41,170 bases of DNA from Acidobacteriota bacterium (GTDB lineage Bacteria; Actinomycetota; Acidimicrobiia; Acidimicrobiales; Microtrichaceae): the NCBI GenBank assembly GCA_003577145.1, contig QEUP01000029.1, positions 1 through 41,170 on the forward strand. The letters run 5' to 3'. The position numbers were made by a program, and so were the translations under genes. Below, piece after piece: positions 6,817 through 14,954 of this stretch; position 1 is the stretch's first letter; the number at the start of each line of letters is the position of its first letter. The notes beneath the pieces were generated by a model that did not search any database, was not told the origin of the DNA, and was given only the letters and a program-made list of their open reading frames with translations.

Positions 6817-7577
6817 GACGACCGTCGTCGCTGCTGCTCGTGGCGGTGATCTTCCTCGCGGTGTCGTGCGGGATACCGCTCGACAGCAGCCCCCGCTCGA
6901 TCCCGGACGAGGAATTGGCGGCGGTCACCACCACAACCACCACAACTGTCGTGGAGAGCGGCGAGAAGGCCCTCTTCTACTACTTCGCCGGTGACGACAA
7001 GCTTCTCATGACCAGCCGGGAGGTCGAGCGGCTCACCCCCGACGACGTCATCAGCACCGCGCTGACGCCGCCGTCAGAGGACGATTCCGAGCTCGGACTG
7101 ACGACTCAGGTCCCCGAAGGAACCAGGCTCATCGACTGGCACGTCGACGGCTCGGTGTTGACCATCGACCTCTCCGAGGAGTTCGGCATCCCGCAATCCC
7201 CACAGGTCAGCAAGGCCGCCGCCCAGATCGTCTACTCGATCTCCCAGAACCTCCTGGGAACGGGTGAGCCACTCCGCGTCGACAAGTACCGATTCCAGAT
7301 CGAAGGAGAGGACTTCCCCATCGTCGTGGAAACGGGTCAGAAGGAGACCGTGACGAGGTGCGACTTCACGAACCTCTTACCGGTCACCGAGGAGGCCACC
7401 CAGACCGGTACTGAACCGACCTTCGAGCCGGTTGCCTTCGCCTACTATGCCGGACAGCCCATCGACCAAGAGGTCGGTGACGAGACCAAGGCGCAGGCGC
7501 AGCAGAACGAACTGTGGAACCAGTTCAGCGTGAGCATCGCACTGACTCTCGCCAACTGCAGCGCAGACGACTCCTGA
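6813..7577 (+). CDS. GerMN-domain lipoprotein, short LpqB-like
   Basis: 254 aa from the ATG at 6813, which overlaps the kinase stop as ATGA. The signal peptide ends in a lipobox (LAVSC, Cys19). A Thr-rich linker follows (about 40-48), then a GerMN (sporulation/spore germination M) domain at about 50-165, with LIDWHVDGSVLTIDLSEEF and a conserved QIVYSISQN helix. Classical LpqB is about 550-590 aa with a C-terminal beta-propeller; here that part is absent and replaced by about 80 residues without a clear domain. Position after the MtrAB-like pair supports a role as an outer-face accessory of the kinase. It is probably the third gene of the operon. Confidence 0.85.
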   Translation: MRRPSSLLLVAVIFLAVSCGIPLDSSPRSIPDEELAAVTTTTTTTVVESGEKALFYYFAGDDKLLMTSREVERLTPDDVISTALTPPSEDDSELGLTTQVPEGTRLIDWHVDGSVLTIDLSEEFGIPQSPQVSKAAAQIVYSISQNLLGTGEPLRVDKYRFQIEGEDFPIVVETGQKETVTRCDFTNLLPVTEEATQTGTEPTFEPVAFAYYAGQPIDQEVGDETKAQAQQNELWNQFSVSIALTLANCSADDS

Positions 7578-7626
7578 CAACCTTCTGGGGCGGGGCGACT
7601 ACGATCCGGCCTGAAACAGAGACGAC

Positions 7627-9480
7627 ATGGGCTACTCCCTCGGCATCGACCTCGGTACGACCTTCACCGCCGCAGCGAGGCAGGAGGACGGTCGCGTCGA
7701 GATCCTCCACCTCGGCGAACGGACTCACGCGGCACCGACGGTGATGTTCATCGGCGCCGACGGCTCCATGGCCTTCGGCGACGCAGCCGACCGGCTCGGG
7801 CCTCTCTACCCCGAACGCGTAGCGCGCGAGTTCAAGCGACGGGTCGGCGACCCGACTCCGATCGTCGTGGGCGACACCGGCTACGCGCCGGAGAGCCTCC
7901 TCGCCACCATGCTCGACTGGACATACCGCACGATCGTCTCGTCCCAAGCCGCGGTACCTGAGCGAGTTGCGGTTACTCACCCCGCCAACTGGGGCGATTT
8001 CAAGCTGGCACTGCTGAAAGAGGCAACGGTGGGCGTCGGGCTGGGAGAGGTGATCACGCTCTCCGAACCCGAGGCAGCCGCGATCTCCTACGCCTCTCAA
8101 GAACGCGTCGATCCGGGTACTGTGCTGGCTGTCTATGACCTGGGCGGGGGCACCTTCGACGCCGCGGTACTCCGCAAGGACCAGCGCGGGTTCTCCTTGC
8201 TGGGTCGCCCGGAGGGCATCGAGCGACTGGGTGGAGTGGACATCGATGCTGCTGTGTTCAACCACGTGGCCGGTGCCACGGGCGGCGCGCTCGAAGAACT
8301 CGATCCCGAGGACTCCGACTCCCTGTCAGCGGTCGCCCGGCTCCGCCAGGAGTGCGTCACCGCCAAGGAGGTTCTTTCGGCGGACACCGAAGTCGTCGTT
8401 CCTGTCCTGCTCCCGAACCTCAACACAGAGATCAGGCTCACCCGCAGCGAACTCGAGATGATGATACGACCCTCGCTCACCGAGAGCGTCACCGCTTTGC
8501 GCCGCGCTCTGAGGTCGGCCGAGGTCGAGCCGACCTCGCTGCGATCCGTGCTATTGGTGGGCGGCTCTTCCCGCATTCCACTGGTCGCCCAGATGGTCTC
8601 CACCGAGCTCGGACTCCCGGTTGCCGTCGATGCGCACCCCAAGCACTCCATCGCGCTCGGAGCAGCGATGGCGGCCTCACCTGACCCGGAGTCCTTTGCT
8701 GTCACGGGTAGCGGAGGACCTCCCCCGCCGCGTTCCGGGAGGCCTCCCCCACCGCCGTCAGCCCCACAGCCATCTGCTCCAACACAGCAGCCACCTACGC
8801 CTCCCCCACCACCAGCCCCACGACAGCCGCCCTCACCGGAGCCCGACATGACCGAAACCCCACCACCAGAACAGCCCCTTCAACCAGCTCAGCCCGTCCC
8901 CCCGCCGGGCGCGGGTGTCCCCCCACCGGGCGCGGCCGAGCCGCCTCCACCCGGCAGCGGAGCATTGCCGCCACGTTCGACCTCCGGCAGCGGCTCGAAG
9001 GGTCGCCGCAATCTGATCATCATCCTCGTGATCCTCGTCATCGTGGCGGTCGCTGCGTTGGTGCTGTTCCTGCTCGCCCTGAGCGAAGCTGACGACGAAG
9101 GGGCCATCCCCTTGGCGGATTCCCAGGTTGGCGAATGCTTCGACCGCGTGGGAGGTGGGTTCGTGGAGCTCGACATCATCGAGTGCTCCGACCCTCATGA
9201 CGGCCAGCTCTTCGCTATCGTCACGCCTGCCAGCGCTGAGAGCGACGCCTACCCGGGCGACTCGGAACTCGAAGAGGAAGCCGGTCCCGAGTGCCAAGCG
9301 CAACTCGTCAGGTTCTACGGTGCCCCGGTAGAGGAGGCGGTCGCCACCGGAATAGACTTCGATCCGGTCGTCCCCAGCGAGGCGTCATGGACGCAGGACG
9401 GGATACGCGAAGTCAGGTGCATCGCCATCGATGCTGCCGGTGGGAAGCTCACCGGCAGCATCAAGGGCAGCGGTGGCTGA
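7627..9480 (+). CDS. Hsp70-like ATPase fused to Pro-rich linker, membrane helix and septum-formation domain
   Basis: 617 aa, ATG 49 bp after the lipoprotein gene. Residues 1-355 are an actin-like Hsp70 nucleotide-binding domain: phosphate-1 GIDLGTT (about 4-10), phosphate-2 DLGGGTFD (about 172-179) and adenosine motif LLVGGSSRIP (309-318). There is no Hsp70 substrate-binding domain. A Pro/Gln-rich linker (about 364-448) leads to a single membrane helix (about 462-485, IIIILV-type). The outside domain (about 495-610) has VGECFD, IIECSDPHDGQLFAIV and two later cysteines, the pattern of the septum-formation domain of actinobacterial membrane proteins. Predicted topology is ATPase in the cytoplasm and septum domain outside. 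Position behind the MtrAB-like system suggests a role in envelope growth or division, by inference. Confidence 0.87.
   Translation: MGYSLGIDLGTTFTAAARQEDGRVEILHLGERTHAAPTVMFIGADGSMAFGDAADRLGPLYPERVAREFKRRVGDPTPIVVGDTGYAPESLLATMLDWTYRTIVSSQAAVPERVAVTHPANWGDFKLALLKEATVGVGLGEVITLSEPEAAAISYASQERVDPGTVLAVYDLGGGTFDAAVLRKDQRGFSLLGRPEGIERLGGVDIDAAVFNHVAGATGGALEELDPEDSDSLSAVARLRQECVTAKEVLSADTEVVVPVLLPNLNTEIRLTRSELEMMIRPSLTESVTALRRALRSAEVEPTSLRSVLLVGGSSRIPLVAQMVSTELGLPVAVDAHPKHSIALGAAMAASPDPESFAVTGSGGPPPPRSGRPPPPPSAPQPSAPTQQPPTPPPPPAPRQPPSPEPDMTETPPPEQPLQPAQPVPPPGAGVPPPGAAEPPPPGSGALPPRSTSGSGSKGRRNLIIILVILVIVAVAALVLFLLALSEADDEGAIPLADSQVGECFDRVGGGFVELDIIECSDPHDGQLFAIVTPASAESDAYPGDSELEEEAGPECQAQLVRFYGAPVEEAVATGIDFDPVVPSEASWTQDGIREVRCIAIDAAGGKLTGSIKGSGG
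9430..9462 (+). terminator. 13-bp perfect hairpin at the 3' end of the Hsp70-like gene
   Basis: GATGCTGCCGGTG, a 7-nt loop, then CACCGGCAGCATC: a perfect 13-bp stem inside the last codons, ending 18 nt before the stop and close to the stop of the convergent phosphofructokinase gene at 9490. No T-run follows. It could be a bidirectional terminator or 3' stabiliser for the convergent pair. Confidence 0.4.
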
Positions 9481-9489
9481 TGATCAGGG

Positions 9490-10518
9490 CTAGCTGAAGA
9501 AGCTCTTGGCCACCTCGTAGACAGCAGGGTCGACCTCCTTCAACGTCCCCACCGCCTCGCTCAGTGAAACACGCACGATCTCGCCGCACTGGAGCGCGAC
9601 CATCTTCCCGAAGTCCCCGTCGTGCACAGTGTCGATTGCGGCTATCCCGTACCTGGTAGCGAGTACCCGATCGAACGCGGTGGGGGTACCCCCTCGCTGA
9701 ACATGGCCCAGAGCGGTCACCCGAGTGTCGTACCCGGTCCGTGCCTCGATCTCGTCGGCCAGCAGATTGCCGATGCCGCCGAGGCGAACGTGCCCGAACT
9801 CATCCATTTCGCCCGAGACGAGCTCGAGAGTGCCGGCTTTGGGAGACGCGCCCTCGGCAACGACGACGATCGACGCGTAACGTCCTCGGGCGTGCCTGCG
9901 CTTGATGGACGCACAGACGTCGTCGATGTCGAATGGTTCCTCGGGTATCAAGGTGACGGTGGCACCACCCGCGATCCCGGACCAAAGAGCGATGTGACCG
10001 GCATGGCGTCCCATCACCTCGACGACCATCACGCGGTCGTGCGATTCCGCTGTCGTGTGGAGGCGATCGATCGCATCGGTGCAGATCTGCACCGCAGTAT
10101 CGAAACCGAATGTGAGCTCGGTACCGGAAAGATCGTTGTCAATGGTCTTCGGGACCCCCACCACCGGTACGCCATCGCCATACAGCCTGTTGCCGACCCC
10201 GAGCGTGTCCTCGCCACCGATCGCGATGAGGGCGTCGAGCGATAGCTCGGCGATTGCCCTCTTGGCGTCCTCCGGGCCGCCTTCCACCTTGTACGGGTTG
10301 GTCCTCGACGAACCGAGGACCGTCCCACCCCGAGGAAGGGTGCCCCTCATGCTCTCTACCGACAACGGCTTGGTGCTCTGCTCGAGCACACCGCGCCAAC
10401 CGTCGAGGAAGCCGATCAACTCGTCCCCGTAGACCCATTCTCCTTTGCGCACGATCGCACGAATGACCGCATTCAACCCCGGGCAGTCACCGCCACCCGT
10501 GAGGATCCCGATTCGCAT
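9490..10518 (-). CDS. pfp: 6-phosphofructokinase with pyrophosphate-type active-site residues
   Basis: 342 aa from the ATG at 10518, preceded by a strong GGAGGAAAG; a longer frame upstream has no family similarity. Group III phosphofructokinase, converting fructose-6-phosphate to the 1,6-bisphosphate. Visible are GGGDCPGLN (8-16), GGEDT (101-105), PKTIDND (123-129), MGRHAGHIAL and GHVQRGG. The two phospho-donor positions are Asp104 and Lys124. ATP enzymes of streptomycetes have Gly104/Lys124, whereas Asp104/Lys124 is the pattern of PPi-dependent enzymes such as that of Amycolatopsis methanolica. PPi use is therefore predicted. It is divergent from glycerol kinase across 88 bp, placing glycerol entry next to a reversible glycolytic/gluconeogenic step. 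Confidence 0.93.
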   Translation of the reverse strand: MRIGILTGGGDCPGLNAVIRAIVRKGEWVYGDELIGFLDGWRGVLEQSTKPLSVESMRGTLPRGGTVLGSSRTNPYKVEGGPEDAKRAIAELSLDALIAIGGEDTLGVGNRLYGDGVPVVGVPKTIDNDLSGTELTFGFDTAVQICTDAIDRLHTTAESHDRVMVVEVMGRHAGHIALWSGIAGGATVTLIPEEPFDIDDVCASIKRRHARGRYASIVVVAEGASPKAGTLELVSGEMDEFGHVRLGGIGNLLADEIEARTGYDTRVTALGHVQRGGTPTAFDRVLATRYGIAAIDTVHDGDFGKMVALQCGEIVRVSLSEAVGTLKEVDPAVYEVAKSFFS

Positions 10519-10606
10519 CTTTCCTCCATCAGGCTTCTCGGAGCGGTGCCCGCAGGCGGACTCCGCCGGCAACTCTACGCCACCTTCTCCGGTACCGTGT
10601 CGGCCC

Positions 10607-12085
10607 ATGGCAGTGGTCATGGCCATCGACGCCGGCACGACCGGCGTGCGCTCCTTCGCCATCGACGAGTCCGGTCGGCGGGTGGGGTCGAGCTACCGGG
10701 AGTTCGCCCAGTACTTCCCTGCACCAGGCTGGGTGGAGCACGACCCGCTGGAGATCTGGTCCGCAGTGCAGTCGACCCTCGCTGAGCTGACGTCGGCGCT
10801 CGACGAACCGGTGGCTGCGATCGGCATAACCGACCAGCGGGAGACCACCGTCGTCTGGGACCGCTCGACGGGCAGACCGCTGGCGCCCGCAATCGTCTGG
10901 CAGGACCGCCGCACCGCCGGTCGCTGCGAGGAGTTGGAGGAGTCGGGTGTCCTCCCGCTCATACGGGACCGAACCGGCCTGGTCCTCGATCCGTACTTCT
11001 CGGCCACCAAGCTGGAGTGGCTGCTCGGACCCGGCGGTGTCGAAGCCGGAGCTGACCTGGCCTTTGGCACCGTGGACTCGTGGTTGGCTTGGTGCCTCAC
11101 CGCCGGTCAGGTTCACGTCACCGACACCTCCAACGCGAGCCGCACCCTCCTGTTCGACATCCGGCGGCTGCGATGGGACGAGGAGTTGCTCGACGTGTTC
11201 GGTGTGCCTGCATCGGCTCTCCCCGAGATCCGACCTTCGAGCGGACGAATCGGGGTCACCGGCTCCGAGTGCGCCGCCGGCTCCGGAATCCCCATCAGCG
11301 GCGTGGCCGGGGACCAACAGGCCGCGCTGTTCGGCCAGGCCTGCTTCGAGCCCGGCATGAGCAAGAACACCTACGGGACGGGCTCGTTCGTGTTGATGAA
11401 CACGGGACACTCCTGCCCCGAACCGGCGGAGGGGCTGCTCACGACGGTCGCGTGGACCATCCCGTCGAACGCTCGGCAAGTCACCAACTACGCGCTCGAA
11501 GGCGCTATCTTCGTGACCGGCGCAGCGATCCAGTGGTTGCGTGACGGCCTGAAGATGATCGACTCGGCCGCCGAAACCGGACCTCTGGCGGAATCCTGTC
11601 CGGACACAGAGGGCGTCTACTTCGTCCCCGCCTTCACCGGCCTGGGTAGCCCGCACTGGGACCCGTATGCACGCGGCACCGTGGTGGGCATAACCCGCGG
11701 GGTCGGCCGCGCTCACCTCGCCCGCGCCGTGGTCGAGTCGATGGCTTATCAGACAAGAGACGTCGTCGAAGCGATGAGCACCGCGGCGGCACGCCCGATA
11801 GGAGAGCTGCGCGTCGACGGCGGCGCCTCGGTGATGGACCTGTTGTTGCAGATCCAGGCCGACCAGCTCGGTGTGCCGGTGACCCGGCCGTTGCATCAGG
11901 AGACAACCGCGATGGGGGCCGCTTACCTCGCCGGGTTGGCCGAGGGAGTCTGGACCCTGGACGACATCGCCGCCAACTGGCAGGCGGATCTCAGGGTCGA
12001 GCCCGACCCGGACGAGGGCACCGAGGAGCGCTACCGGCAGTGGCAGCGGGCAGTCCAGCGAAGCCGGGACTGGGCCCGGCGCTGA
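10607..12085 (+). CDS. glpK: Glycerol kinase
   Basis: 492 aa from the ATG at 10607; the frame is open further upstream but similarity begins at MAIDAGTTGVRS. FGGY family; ATP + glycerol to glycerol-3-phosphate. The glycerol-contact residues known from E. coli GlpK are all present: Arg78-Glu79 (DQRETTVVWD), Trp98 (AIVWQD), Tyr130 (DPYFSATK) and Asp-Gln in AGDQQAALFGQ. The ATP-site motifs (NTYGTGSF, ALEG, DGGAS) are intact. A TACCGT box 8 nt before the ATG is a possible -10. The TetR gene follows after 46 bp with its own promoter. A second FGGY kinase at 36663 lacks some of these residues, so this is the true glycerol kinase of the window. Confidence 0.95.
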   Translation: MAVVMAIDAGTTGVRSFAIDESGRRVGSSYREFAQYFPAPGWVEHDPLEIWSAVQSTLAELTSALDEPVAAIGITDQRETTVVWDRSTGRPLAPAIVWQDRRTAGRCEELEESGVLPLIRDRTGLVLDPYFSATKLEWLLGPGGVEAGADLAFGTVDSWLAWCLTAGQVHVTDTSNASRTLLFDIRRLRWDEELLDVFGVPASALPEIRPSSGRIGVTGSECAAGSGIPISGVAGDQQAALFGQACFEPGMSKNTYGTGSFVLMNTGHSCPEPAEGLLTTVAWTIPSNARQVTNYALEGAIFVTGAAIQWLRDGLKMIDSAAETGPLAESCPDTEGVYFVPAFTGLGSPHWDPYARGTVVGITRGVGRAHLARAVVESMAYQTRDVVEAMSTAAARPIGELRVDGGASVMDLLLQIQADQLGVPVTRPLHQETTAMGAAYLAGLAEGVWTLDDIAANWQADLRVEPDPDEGTEERYRQWQRAVQRSRDWARR

Positions 12086-12095
12086 CCGCCGTTTC

Positions 12096-12124
12096 TTGAC
12101 CGGTCGGTCAAGTGACCGTACCTT
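12096..12124 (+). promoter_or_regulatory. Promoter with overlapping TetR-type operator
   Basis: TTGACCGGTCGGTCAA (12096-12111) is a palindrome with 7-bp arms around GT, typical of TetR operators. Its first six bases form a -35 (TTGACC), a 17-nt spacer follows, and TACCTT at 12119-12124 is the -10. The ATG of the TetR gene begins 7 nt later, so the transcript should be leaderless and the repressor should block its own promoter. Confidence 0.8.
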
Positions 12125-12131
12125 CTGCCAG

Positions 12132-12719
12132 ATGGCTCGGCGACTGACTCAACGCGGAAAGGAGCGCCGCCGGCAACTTCTCGACTTCGCCACCGAGCGC
12201 TTCGCCGCCAATGGGTACCACCCGACCTCGGTCGCCGAGATCGTCGAGGGCCTGGGCGTGGGCAAGGGGGTCTTCTACTGGTACTTCGACTCCAAGGAGG
12301 AGCTCTTCGCCGAGATCCTCAAGGAGGCGCAGGCCGATCTGCGGAGGCGGCAGCAGGAAGCCATCGAGAGCGTCGACGATGCTGTATCGCGCATCGAGAT
12401 CGGGATCCGCACTTCGATGGAGTGGGCTGCGGACAACGAGGACCTCTTCACGCTCTTCAGGTTCGCCATCTCAGAGGAGGAGTTCGCCCCGGCGCTGCGT
12501 GCGGGAGCCGACTTGGCGGTGTCGGATGCCGTCCGGCATCTCGAAGACGCCATCGCCAACGGCGACGTGCGCGACGCCGATCCCGACATGCTGGCCTACG
12601 CAATTCTCGGCGTGAACATCCACCTGGCTTCGGTCTTCATCCACGAACGTGGTGTGGCGCCAGCCGATGTCGCGGACCTGGCCGTGTCCTTCTGCCTCGA
12701 AGGTATCCTCGGGCGCTGA
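12132..12719 (+). CDS. TetR/AcrR-family transcriptional regulator
   Basis: 195 aa from the ATG at 12132. The N-terminal helix-turn-helix (about 10-56) reads RRQLLDFATERFAANGYHPT, then VAEIVEGLGVGKGVFYWYF, then KEELF, all typical of TetR. The C-terminal helical domain (about 60-195) binds an unknown ligand. The start is fixed by the promoter, which places the ATG 7 nt after the -10; the frame is open upstream, but through the operator. Autorepression through the palindrome at 12096-12111 is very likely. Targets beyond itself are not visible; the genes on both sides are transcribed away from the operator or convergent. Confidence 0.93.
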   Translation: MARRLTQRGKERRRQLLDFATERFAANGYHPTSVAEIVEGLGVGKGVFYWYFDSKEELFAEILKEAQADLRRRQQEAIESVDDAVSRIEIGIRTSMEWAADNEDLFTLFRFAISEEEFAPALRAGADLAVSDAVRHLEDAIANGDVRDADPDMLAYAILGVNIHLASVFIHERGVAPADVADLAVSFCLEGILGR

Positions 12720-12746
12720 ACGGGCGGTCTCGCAGGCGGGGCCCGC

Positions 12747-13925
12747 TCAGCCGAGCTTGGTCAGCGCGCGCCGGAGGTTGCGGGTGGCCTGGTTGATCCG
12801 CTGCTCGTTCTCGATGAGCGCAAACCGGACGAAGCCGTCGCCGTCCGGGCCGAACCCGACGCCTGGTGAGGTGGCCACGTCGGCATCCTTCACGAGGAAC
12901 GACGCGAACTCGATCGAGCCCATCTCGGCATATGGCTCCGGAATGGGCGCCCAGGCGAACATGGTGCCTCCAGGCGGATCCATGTGCCAGCCCATGCGCT
13001 GGAGACCGCGACAGAGCGTGTCGCGGCGCCCCTGGTAGATCTGATTCACCTGCTCGGGATGGTCACGCGCCTCGTTGAGGGTGACCGTGGCCGCGATCTG
13101 GATGGGCTGGAACGTCCCGTAATCCAGGTACGACTTGAGCTTGGCCAGCGCGGCTATGACCTCGGCATTGCCCAACAGGAAGGCGATGCGCCAACCGGCC
13201 ATCGAAAAGGACTTGGTCATCGAGAAGAGCTCGACGGCGCATTCGGTGGCCCCCTCGGCCTGCAGGATCGACGGAGGCCGGAACCCGTCGTAGCCGAGAT
13301 CAGCGTAGGCGTTGTCGTGCACGAGAACCACCTCGTTCTCGCGGGCAAAATCCACGATGCGCTGCATCCAGGGAAGGTCGACGCAGGTGGTGGTGGGGTT
13401 GTGGGGAAACGACAAGACGATCACGCGAGGCTTGGGCCAGGAGTACTGCCAGCGATCCACGAGGGTGTCGAAGAAGGCCTCGCCGCCGCCTCGCAGTGGT
13501 ATCTCCCGCACCTCCGCACCCGAGAACAAGGGCCCGTATATGTGAATGGGGTAGGAGGGGGAGGGGACGAGAGCGGCATCGCCGGGTTGCAGCAGCGTCC
13601 ACATCAGGTGGCTGAAACCCTCCTTGGCACCAATGGTGTTGATGACCTCGGTCTCGGGATCCACCCCTACGCCGAAGCGGTGCCTGTAGTACCCGGCGAT
13701 GGCCTCACGCAGCTTCGGGATGCCCCTGCTCATCGAGTAACGGTGGTTCCGCGTGTTCCGGGCAGCCTCGGCAAGCTTCTCGACCGCGATCTCCGGTGAC
13801 GGCAGGTCGGGGTTCCCGAAGCCGAGGTCGATGATGTCGGCGCCTTCCCGACGACGCTGGATCTTCAAGGAGTCGATGATCGTGAAGACATACGGTGGGA
13901 GGCTGGTGATCCGGCGGAACTCCAT
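12747..13925 (-). CDS. alaC: PLP-dependent class I aminotransferase, AlaC-like
   Basis: 392 aa. Fold-type I aminotransferase with the PLP lysine Lys238 in SMTKSFSMAGWR, Asp204 in HDNAYADLGYDG, HNPTTT (175-180) and an N-terminal GFGNPDLPSPE substrate segment. The motif set matches the alanine-synthesising AlaC/YfdZ branch (glutamate + pyruvate to alanine + 2-oxoglutarate) more than AspC or LL-DAP aminotransferase, though the latter is related. The ATG at 13925 is 41 bp after the ROK kinase stop on the same strand. It is convergent with the TetR gene, 27 bp apart. Confidence 0.9.
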   Translation of the reverse strand: MEFRRITSLPPYVFTIIDSLKIQRRREGADIIDLGFGNPDLPSPEIAVEKLAEAARNTRNHRYSMSRGIPKLREAIAGYYRHRFGVGVDPETEVINTIGAKEGFSHLMWTLLQPGDAALVPSPSYPIHIYGPLFSGAEVREIPLRGGGEAFFDTLVDRWQYSWPKPRVIVLSFPHNPTTTCVDLPWMQRIVDFARENEVVLVHDNAYADLGYDGFRPPSILQAEGATECAVELFSMTKSFSMAGWRIAFLLGNAEVIAALAKLKSYLDYGTFQPIQIAATVTLNEARDHPEQVNQIYQGRRDTLCRGLQRMGWHMDPPGGTMFAWAPIPEPYAEMGSIEFASFLVKDADVATSPGVGFGPDGDGFVRFALIENEQRINQATRNLRRALTKLG

Positions 13926-13966
13926 GCACGCAGGGTACCCGCGGACACCGCAGCGGACGGAAGCGG

Positions 13967-14926
13967 TTACCCGGCGGCGGATGCAATGAGCGCAGCGCCG
14001 AGCGCTCCGGCTCTCGGACCGAGGCCAGTGAGCGCGATCTCCACAGGAGGGTTGCGGCGGGAGGCGAGCGGGTACTCCAGAAACGACGCTCGTACCCGCT
14101 CGATGAGCATGTCGCCGAGCGGCGCCAGACCACCACCGATGACGATCGCCTCCGGGTCGAAGATGTTGACGAGATTGGCCACGCCGAGGGCCACCCAGCG
14201 AGCGAAGGTGTCCACGACCTCGTTGGCGGCCCCGTCGCCAGTCGCGGCCAGCTCGACGACGAGCTCTCCCGTGACGTCCTCCGTGTTCCCCCCGACTGCT
14301 CGCAGCACACTGGATGCCCTACCGTCGCCGATCGCTTCGCGGGCCAGCCATGCCAGTCCGCTCCCGGAGGCAAAGCGCTCCCAGCAGCCTCTCTGACCGC
14401 AGGGACACAGGGGGCCTTCGGGGTCGATGACCATATGACCGGGCTCCCCCGCCGATCCTCGGTGGCCGCGGTACAGGGAGCCGTCGAGCACGATGCCACC
14501 TCCGATACCGGTGCCGAGCGTGACCAACAGCAAGCTCTGCACCGAACGCCCCAGGCCCAGATCCTGCTCTGCCCGAGCTGCACAGTTGGCGTCATTGTCG
14601 ACGACTGTCGGGACTTGGAGCCGACGCTCGACCTCGCCGCCCACATCGAGACCGATGAGTGCCTTGGCGTTGGGTGCCTCCCACGCCACGTGATCCTGAC
14701 CGAGCAGCGCGGCCAAGCCGATCCCGACCGCGACCACCTCGCCCACTTGCTCGGCAAGGCCCCGTACAAGCGAGCAGATGGAGTCGACGATCTCGGTTCC
14801 AGAGGCCGGTGTGGGGGCCTGACGCTCCGAGAGCACAGCCCCCGGCGAAACCGAGTCAACAAGAAGGGCAAGGGTCTTGGTCCCACCGAGATCGACTCCG
14901 ACCACTGGCCGCTCCGGCGTCAACAC
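13967..14926 (-). CDS. ROK-family sugar kinase (glucokinase-like)
   Basis: 319 aa, GTG start (GAGG is close upstream). N-terminal ATP motif DLGGTKT (12-18), catalytic Asp112 in DNDAN, GTGIGGG (138-144), and the ROK zinc site formed by His164, Cys174, Cys176 and Cys181 (CPCGQRGCWE). ROK proteins of this size without an HTH domain are usually glucokinases or N-acetyl-sugar kinases. The EPGH motif with Glu161 and His164 is present, compatible with glucose. It begins 28 bp after the release-factor-like gene and is followed by the aminotransferase, all on one strand, so the three may share a transcript. Confidence 0.92.
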   Translation of the reverse strand: MLTPERPVVGVDLGGTKTLALLVDSVSPGAVLSERQAPTPASGTEIVDSICSLVRGLAEQVGEVVAVGIGLAALLGQDHVAWEAPNAKALIGLDVGGEVERRLQVPTVVDNDANCAARAEQDLGLGRSVQSLLLVTLGTGIGGGIVLDGSLYRGHRGSAGEPGHMVIDPEGPLCPCGQRGCWERFASGSGLAWLAREAIGDGRASSVLRAVGGNTEDVTGELVVELAATGDGAANEVVDTFARWVALGVANLVNIFDPEAIVIGGGLAPLGDMLIERVRASFLEYPLASRRNPPVEIALTGLGPRAGALGAALIASAAG

Positions 14927-14954
14927 GGCCTCGATTCACCCACGTCGACTTGGC

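Noticed and set aside
10529-11896. 455-codon minus-strand frame opposite glpK
   Set aside because: Antisense to a clear glycerol kinase; no domain features of its own. The same holds for the long frames opposite pimB (20321-21457) and the second FGGY kinase (36984-38219).
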